The notes beneath the pieces are model-generated. The model saw nothing but the letters and a program-made list of their open reading frames with translations. It was not told the DNA's origin and did not search any database. Shown piece after piece: positions 59,958 through 64,000 of a DNA stretch of 64,000 nt (positions are counted from its first letter, which is position 1; every line of letters starts with the position of its first letter). The stretch is taken from NCBI GenBank assembly GCA_963798795.1, contig CAWCUZ010000002.1:992001-1056000 (forward strand), written 5' to 3'. The position numbers were made by a program, and so were the translations under genes. This DNA is from CAWCUZ01 sp963798795 (GTDB taxonomy: Bacteria > Acidobacteriota > Vicinamibacteria > Vicinamibacterales > SCN-69-37).

Positions 59958-60884
59958 ATGCACGCCAGGTTCGCCATTGCCGCCGCACTCGCCGTGAACC
60001 TGGCCGCGAGCGTACTCGCGCGCCCGGCTGATGGGCCGGGCGCCGCCGGCCATGAGATGGGGCAGGACGCGCGGCAGCGGCAGGTGCGCGTCGGCGTGGT
60101 GGATGACGCCGGCCAGCCCGTCAGCGGGCTCGGCGTGTCCGACTTCAGCGTCCGGGAAGACGGCATCTCGCGCGAGGTGCTGAGCGTCGCCCAGGCCAGC
60201 GACCCGATGCACGTGGCTCTCCTGGTCGACACCAGCGCGGCCGCTGAGCCGGTCATTCCCGATCTGCGCAAGGGGCTTTCGTCGTTCGTCCACCTGCTGC
60301 TGTCGAAGAACCCCGACTCGAAAATCGCCGTCATTTCGTTCGGCGATCGGCCGACCCAGGAGGCGGACTACTCGTCGAGCGCGGCCGGGCTCGATGGCGC
60401 GATTCAGCGGATCTTCTCGCGGCCGTCAGCCGGCGCGTACCTCATCGAGGGGATCCTCGATGCCGTCAAGGGCCTCAAGGCCCGCGCCTCCGCGCGGCCG
60501 GTGATCGTGAGCGTTGTCGTCGAAGCAGGCCCCGAGTTCAGCACGCAGGTGCCCGACGACGTGCGGACGGCGCTGAAGAGCGTGGGCGCCGAGCTGTGGA
60601 ACGTCGTCCTGCAGGGCCCCGCACCGGCGGCAGCCGACACCGTCGAAGCGCGCAACCGCGCGCTCGTGCTGGGCGACGTCACGCGCGAGAGCGGCGGCGA
60701 AACCGACACCATCCTGGCGCGCACCGCGATCGACGCCCAGTTGCAGACGCTCGCCAACCGTCTGCTCGCGCAGTACACGATCACCTACAGCCGGCCCGAA
60801 GCGCTGATTCCGCCCGAGCGGCTGGACGTGGGCGTGACGCGCAAGAACCTCCACGTGCTGGCGCCCCACTGGACGGGGAAGTGA
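59958..60884 (+). CDS. Secreted VWFA-related protein, degenerate MIDAS
   Basis: The 308-aa protein has a signal peptide (ARFAIAAALAVNLAASVLA). The family opening is VRVGVVDDAGQPVSGLGVSDFSVREDG. The MIDAS position reads LLVDTSAAAEP, keeping one Ser. It ends LLAQYTITYSRPEALIP and LHVLAPHW. It follows the previous VWFA gene by 30 nt and precedes the next by 1 nt, so the three are probably one operon. Confidence 0.85.
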   Translation: MHARFAIAAALAVNLAASVLARPADGPGAAGHEMGQDARQRQVRVGVVDDAGQPVSGLGVSDFSVREDGISREVLSVAQASDPMHVALLVDTSAAAEPVIPDLRKGLSSFVHLLLSKNPDSKIAVISFGDRPTQEADYSSSAAGLDGAIQRIFSRPSAGAYLIEGILDAVKGLKARASARPVIVSVVVEAGPEFSTQVPDDVRTALKSVGAELWNVVLQGPAPAAADTVEARNRALVLGDVTRESGGETDTILARTAIDAQLQTLANRLLAQYTITYSRPEALIPPERLDVGVTRKNLHVLAPHWTGK

Positions 60885-60885
60885 C

Positions 60886-61819
60886 GTGAGACGGCCGCGG
60901 GTCGAATGGGTGCTGGCCGGCGTGATGCTGGGCGCGTCGGCGGGCCTGGTGGCCCAGCGGGGCGGCCAGGTCTTCCGCGGCAGAGCCGACCTGGTGTCGC
61001 TGAGCGTCACGGTCACCGACGCCGCGGATCATCTGGTCGGCGGTCTCGACCAGGCCAGCTTCCAGGTCTTCGAAGACGGCGCGCCGCAGCAGGTCTCGAT
61101 GTTCTCGCGCGAGCCCACGCCCATTTCGGCGTCGATCCTGTTCGACACCAGCACGAGCATGGAGCACAAGCTCGGTATCGCCCAGGAAGCGGCGACCGGG
61201 TTCGTCGAGCGGCTCCGCCCGACCGACACGGTGCAAATCCTGACGTTCGCGAGCCACACGCAGATCCTCCAGGAATTCACGAATGACGAGCACGCCCTCA
61301 CGACGGCGATTCAGCGCGCCGAAGTGGGCGGCTCGACGGCCGTCTACGACGCGCTGTACATCGCGCTCACGGCGCTGCGGAAGGTGCGCGCCCAGACGCC
61401 CGACGAGGTGCGCCGGCAGACGATCGTCCTGCTCTCGGACGGTGAAGACACGTCGAGCCTGAAGGACTACGAGGGCGTGCTCGACCTGTCGAAGCGGTCC
61501 GAAGTCACCGTGTACGCGATTGGCCTCCGCGATCCGGGGTATCACCCCTTGAATCGGCGGTTCAACGAGGCGGACTACGTCCTTCGGACGATCTCGCGCG
61601 AGACGGGCGGACGCGTGTTCTTCGTCACCGACATCAGCCAGCTGCCATCGGCGTACCAGCAGATTGCCGAAGAGCTCGCCAACCAGTACACCGATCGGCT
61701 ACGTGCCCACCAACCGGAGAACGGACGGCACGTGGCGGCAGGTGACCGTCCATGCCGGCGTGCCGGAGACGACCGTCCGGACCAAGAGCGGCTACTACGC
61801 GCCGACGGAGCCGCATTGA
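60886..61819 (+). CDS. Secreted VWFA-related protein with MIDAS; frameshift near the end
   Basis: A GTG start (VRRPRVEWVLAGVMLG) and signal peptide are followed by LVSLSVTVTDAADHLVGGL. The MIDAS motif is intact (LFDTSTSMEHK), with Thr in ...GGSTAVYDAL and VLLSDGEDTSS. After EELANQYT an extra G near 61692 shifts the frame. Without it the protein ends normally: IGYVPTNRRTDGTWRQVTV and KSGYYAPTEPH, stop 61817-61819. As written, the frame reads on into the next gene and gives a false 820-aa fusion. Confidence 0.85.
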
Positions 61820-63348
61820 CCGATCCGGCCCGGGTGTTCCTCATCGGCGCCGGACCCGGCGATCCCGGCCTGCTGAGCGCGCGCGGCGTGCGCCTGCTGG
61901 CCGAAGCCGACGTGGTCGTCTACGACCGGGCCGCCGAACCGCTGCTGCGCTGGGCCCGGCCCGAAACCGAGCGGATCGACGTGGGCTCCCCGGCCGAGCG
62001 CGGCCCGGCGCAGGACGCGATCTCGCTCCTGCTGGCCGAAAAGGCGCGCGACGGGCTCACGGTCGCCCGCCTGAAATGGGGCGACCCGTTCGTCTTCGAC
62101 AGCGGCGCGAAGGAAGCGATCTTTCTTCACGAGCAGGGGCTGGCGTTCGAGGTCGTGCCCGGTGTGCCGGCCGGGCTGGGCGCGGCCGCGTACGCCGGCG
62201 TGCCGCTGACGTATCCCGGCAGCGGCGACGCGCTGGTCTTCCTGCGCGGGCACGAAGGCGCGTCCGATGCGACGCCGACCGTGGACTGGCGGGCGCTCGG
62301 ACAGCTCGACGCCACGCTCGTCTGCTATGCCGGCGGGCGCCAGGCGGCGGCCATTCTGCAGGCCCTGCGGGCGCATGGCGCGCCGGCCGACCGGCCCGCG
62401 GTGCTGATCTACAACGGCACGATGCCGACGCAGCGGACGATCACCGGCACCATCGGCGGGCTGGCCGACGAGGCGGGCGACGACGCCGAGCCGGGCATTC
62501 TCATCGTCGGCAACGTCGCCAGCCTGCGCGACCATCTGCGCTGGTACGACCAGCGCCCGCTCTTCGGGCGGCGCATCGTCGTGACGCGGTCGCGCGAGGG
62601 CGCGCGCGAGCTGGTGGAGTTGCTCGAGAACCTCGGCGCCCAGGCCATCGAGGCGCCGACCTTCCGGCTCTCGCCGCCCGAGGATCCCGAGGAGCTGGAG
62701 CGGCTGGCCGCGTCGGTCGACGCCTTCGACTGGGTGGTCTTCGAGTCGGCCAACTCGGTCGGCCGGCTGCTCTCGGCGGTGGCGCGCGGTCCGCGCGACC
62801 TGCGCGCGCTGGGCCAGGTATCGATCTGCGCGATTGGCGCATCGACGACCGACCGGCTGCTCGCGCACGGCATCAAGCCCGACGTGGTCGTCCCGGAGTT
62901 CCGGCCCGACGCGGTGGCCGAAGCGCTGTCGGCCAGGCGGCGGCTCGATCGCGAACGCGTGCTCGTGGTGCACCCGGACCATGAGCGGGACGTGCTCGCC
63001 GCCGAGCTCGCGCGCCACGGCGCCATCGTCACCGACCTGGTGGCGTATCGGACGGAGGGCGACCCGCCGGATTCGCCCGCCGCCCAGGAGCTGTACCGGA
63101 TGCTGCTCGACGGCCGCATCGACGCGGTGACCTTCACGAGCCCCAGCGCCGTCGGCCGATTCTCGGCGCTGATCGGTCAGGAACAGGCGGCCGATCTGCT
63201 CAACACCACCACCGTCGCCGCCATCGGCCCGGTCACGGCCGCCGCCGCCGCCGAGCTGGGGATCAACGTGTCGGTCGTGCCGCTCAACTACACGATGCAG
63301 GGGCTCGTCGACGCGCTCGTCGATCAATTCAAACGCCAGGACCGGTAG
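61816..63348 (+). CDS. Uroporphyrinogen-III C-methyltransferase/synthase fusion (CobA-HemD)
   Basis: The 510-aa protein has an N-terminal SAM-dependent methylase (LIGAGPGDPGLLSARG, RLKWGDPFVFDSG, VVPGVPAGLGAAAYAGVPLT) and, from ~residue 250, a uroporphyrinogen-III synthase (RRIVVTRSREGARELVELL, WVVFESANSV, VDAVTFTSPSAVGRF-like segment, AAIGPVTAAAAAELG). It acts in siroheme/cobalamin/heme synthesis. The motif usually read as RLKGGDPFVF has Trp in place of the first Gly. A TTG at 61816 overlapping the VWFA stop (TTGA) is the likely start. Confidence 0.88.
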   Translation: MTDPARVFLIGAGPGDPGLLSARGVRLLAEADVVVYDRAAEPLLRWARPETERIDVGSPAERGPAQDAISLLLAEKARDGLTVARLKWGDPFVFDSGAKEAIFLHEQGLAFEVVPGVPAGLGAAAYAGVPLTYPGSGDALVFLRGHEGASDATPTVDWRALGQLDATLVCYAGGRQAAAILQALRAHGAPADRPAVLIYNGTMPTQRTITGTIGGLADEAGDDAEPGILIVGNVASLRDHLRWYDQRPLFGRRIVVTRSREGARELVELLENLGAQAIEAPTFRLSPPEDPEELERLAASVDAFDWVVFESANSVGRLLSAVARGPRDLRALGQVSICAIGASTTDRLLAHGIKPDVVVPEFRPDAVAEALSARRRLDRERVLVVHPDHERDVLAAELARHGAIVTDLVAYRTEGDPPDSPAAQELYRMLLDGRIDAVTFTSPSAVGRFSALIGQEQAADLLNTTTVAAIGPVTAAAAAELGINVSVVPLNYTMQGLVDALVDQFKRQDR

Positions 63349-63370
63349 CCGCGGGCCTTCAGGCCCGTGG
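63349..63370. repeat. REP-like hairpin between convergent genes
   Basis: The hairpin CCGCGGGCCTTCAGGCCCGTGG follows a GTAG whose TAG is the stop codon of the CobA-HemD gene. It lies before the convergent reductase-like gene. Confidence 0.65.
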
Positions 63371-63385
63371 CGTGAGTCCCTCCCG

Positions 63386-64000
63386 TCAGCTCCCCGGAAA
63401 GTACGACGGCAGCGCCATGTCCCGCATGGTGCGGAGGCCGGGAGAGGCGGCGAGCACCTTCGGGATCGAGTTGACGACGATCGACGCGGTGGCGACGTCG
63501 CCGTGCACGCCGCCGGCGAGCTTCATCGAGAGCGGCGGATTTCCGGTGATCCGGACGGCGTCGTACGACTCGGGCGCGCCGAGGTACGCCTCCATGTGCA
63601 GGGTGATGACGGCGGCGGCCTTGCGGTAGCCGACGCCGTCCTGGACGAGACCGCACACCTGTCCGGCTTCTACGGTGAGGAACTCGCTGGCGACGCGGCG
63701 GTCCGCGATCTTCGGCTGGATCTCGTCGGTGACCTTGTCGAGCTTCCAGCCCATCGCGTCGCCGATCATCGTGATCGACTCGGCCAGGCCCACGTGGCGC
63801 ACGCTGCCGTCGCGCACTTTGTTCATGAATTCGTCGCGCGCCAGGCCGGCGCCGATCTTCTGCTGAAACGGCAGCCGGCGGATGCGGGCATCCTGCACGC
63901 GCTCGACGGCAATCGCCTGCACCGATTCGCACACGCCCGTCAGCGCGATCGGCAGCGCGTCCATGACGAAGCCCGGGTTGACACCCGTACCGAGCACGGC
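63386..64000 (-). CDS. DapB-like NAD(P)-dependent reductase (partial)
   Basis: Only the C-terminal ~204 residues are present; the N-terminal NAD(P)-binding part lies beyond the right edge. The visible part has GVNPGFVMDALPIALTGVCE, EFMNKVRDGSVRHVGLAES, and ends LRTMRDMALPSYFPGS. This matches dihydrodipicolinate reductase-like proteins related to 2,4-diaminopentanoate dehydrogenase rather than true DapB. Substrate is unknown. Confidence 0.7.
   Translation of the reverse strand, partial: AVLGTGVNPGFVMDALPIALTGVCESVQAIAVERVQDARIRRLPFQQKIGAGLARDEFMNKVRDGSVRHVGLAESITMIGDAMGWKLDKVTDEIQPKIADRRVASEFLTVEAGQVCGLVQDGVGYRKAAAVITLHMEAYLGAPESYDAVRITGNPPLSMKLAGGVHGDVATASIVVNSIPKVLAASPGLRTMRDMALPSYFPGS

Noticed and set aside
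60886..63348. An 820-aa fusion of a VWFA protein with a uroporphyrinogen-III methylase/synthase.
   Set aside because: The other frame at 61692-61819 encodes the normal VWFA ending (IGYVPTNRRTDG, KSGYYAPTEPH) with its own stop. The fusion is explained by one extra base.
1..64000. tRNA, rRNA or riboswitch genes.
   Set aside because: I looked for conserved tRNA arms, rRNA segments and common riboswitch motifs and saw none I could support by eye.

Overview
The window looks like a high-GC chromosome of an Acidobacteriota bacterium, most likely class Vicinamibacteria. The clues are five secreted VWFA-type proteins of the kind expanded in Acidobacteria, abundant REP-like hairpins (core CCGCAGGGCTTCAGCCCTGCGG), and a cytochrome b with a fused C-terminal cytochrome c. 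This placement is inference from gene content. No rRNA or tRNA gene was seen.

Layout. (1) 1-7.0 kb, minus strand: a membrane-bound, probably oxygen-tolerant [NiFe] hydrogenase operon, hyaA-hyaB-cytochrome b-protease-hypA-hypB-hypF; hypF runs off the left edge. (2) 7.2-14.4 kb: REP cluster, a secreted hypothetical protein, an acyl-CoA ligase, a cytochrome b/c fusion with its Rieske protein, and a divergent multi-pass membrane protein. (3) 14.4-49.0 kb, mostly minus strand: a toxin-immunity locus. At its right end are a 1248-aa RHS/YD-repeat protein with no toxin tip and a secreted 241-aa partner. To their left lie ten Rhs-core toxin cassettes. Where complete, each has a Sec signal peptide, two ~95-aa Ig-like repeats, an InlB-B-like domain, one Rhs core domain, and a different C-terminal toxin followed immediately by an immunity gene. 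Tips include Ntox37-like, HH-motif nuclease-like, REase-like, EndoU and several unrecognised types. Immunity genes include SUKH, MafI-like, HEAT-repeat and Imm11-like types. The array is broken up by two identical inverted IS66 copies, one IS256 relic and many rearrangements.

The array lies between two 3.45-kb direct repeats (11282-14728 and 38901-42347) that carry Rieske, part of cytochrome b and the 656-aa membrane protein. Recombination between them would remove about 27.6 kb and leave a minimal locus: cytochrome b/c, membrane protein, one toxin-immunity pair, 241-aa protein, RHS protein. I infer that the array grew by duplication of toxin cassettes behind the RHS gene, with tip exchange through the nearly identical cores.

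(4) 49.3-64 kb: housekeeping genes (BipA/TypA, GT87-like transferase, fatty acid desaturase, cupin, F0 genes atpZ-atpI-atpB-atpE, a CobA-HemD fusion), four more VWFA proteins plus one paired with the GT87 gene, and a partial DapB-like reductase.

Caution: single-base frameshifts also occur in ordinary genes (hyaA, desaturase, atpI, one VWFA gene). Some frameshifts in the toxin cassettes may therefore be sequence errors rather than true decay.
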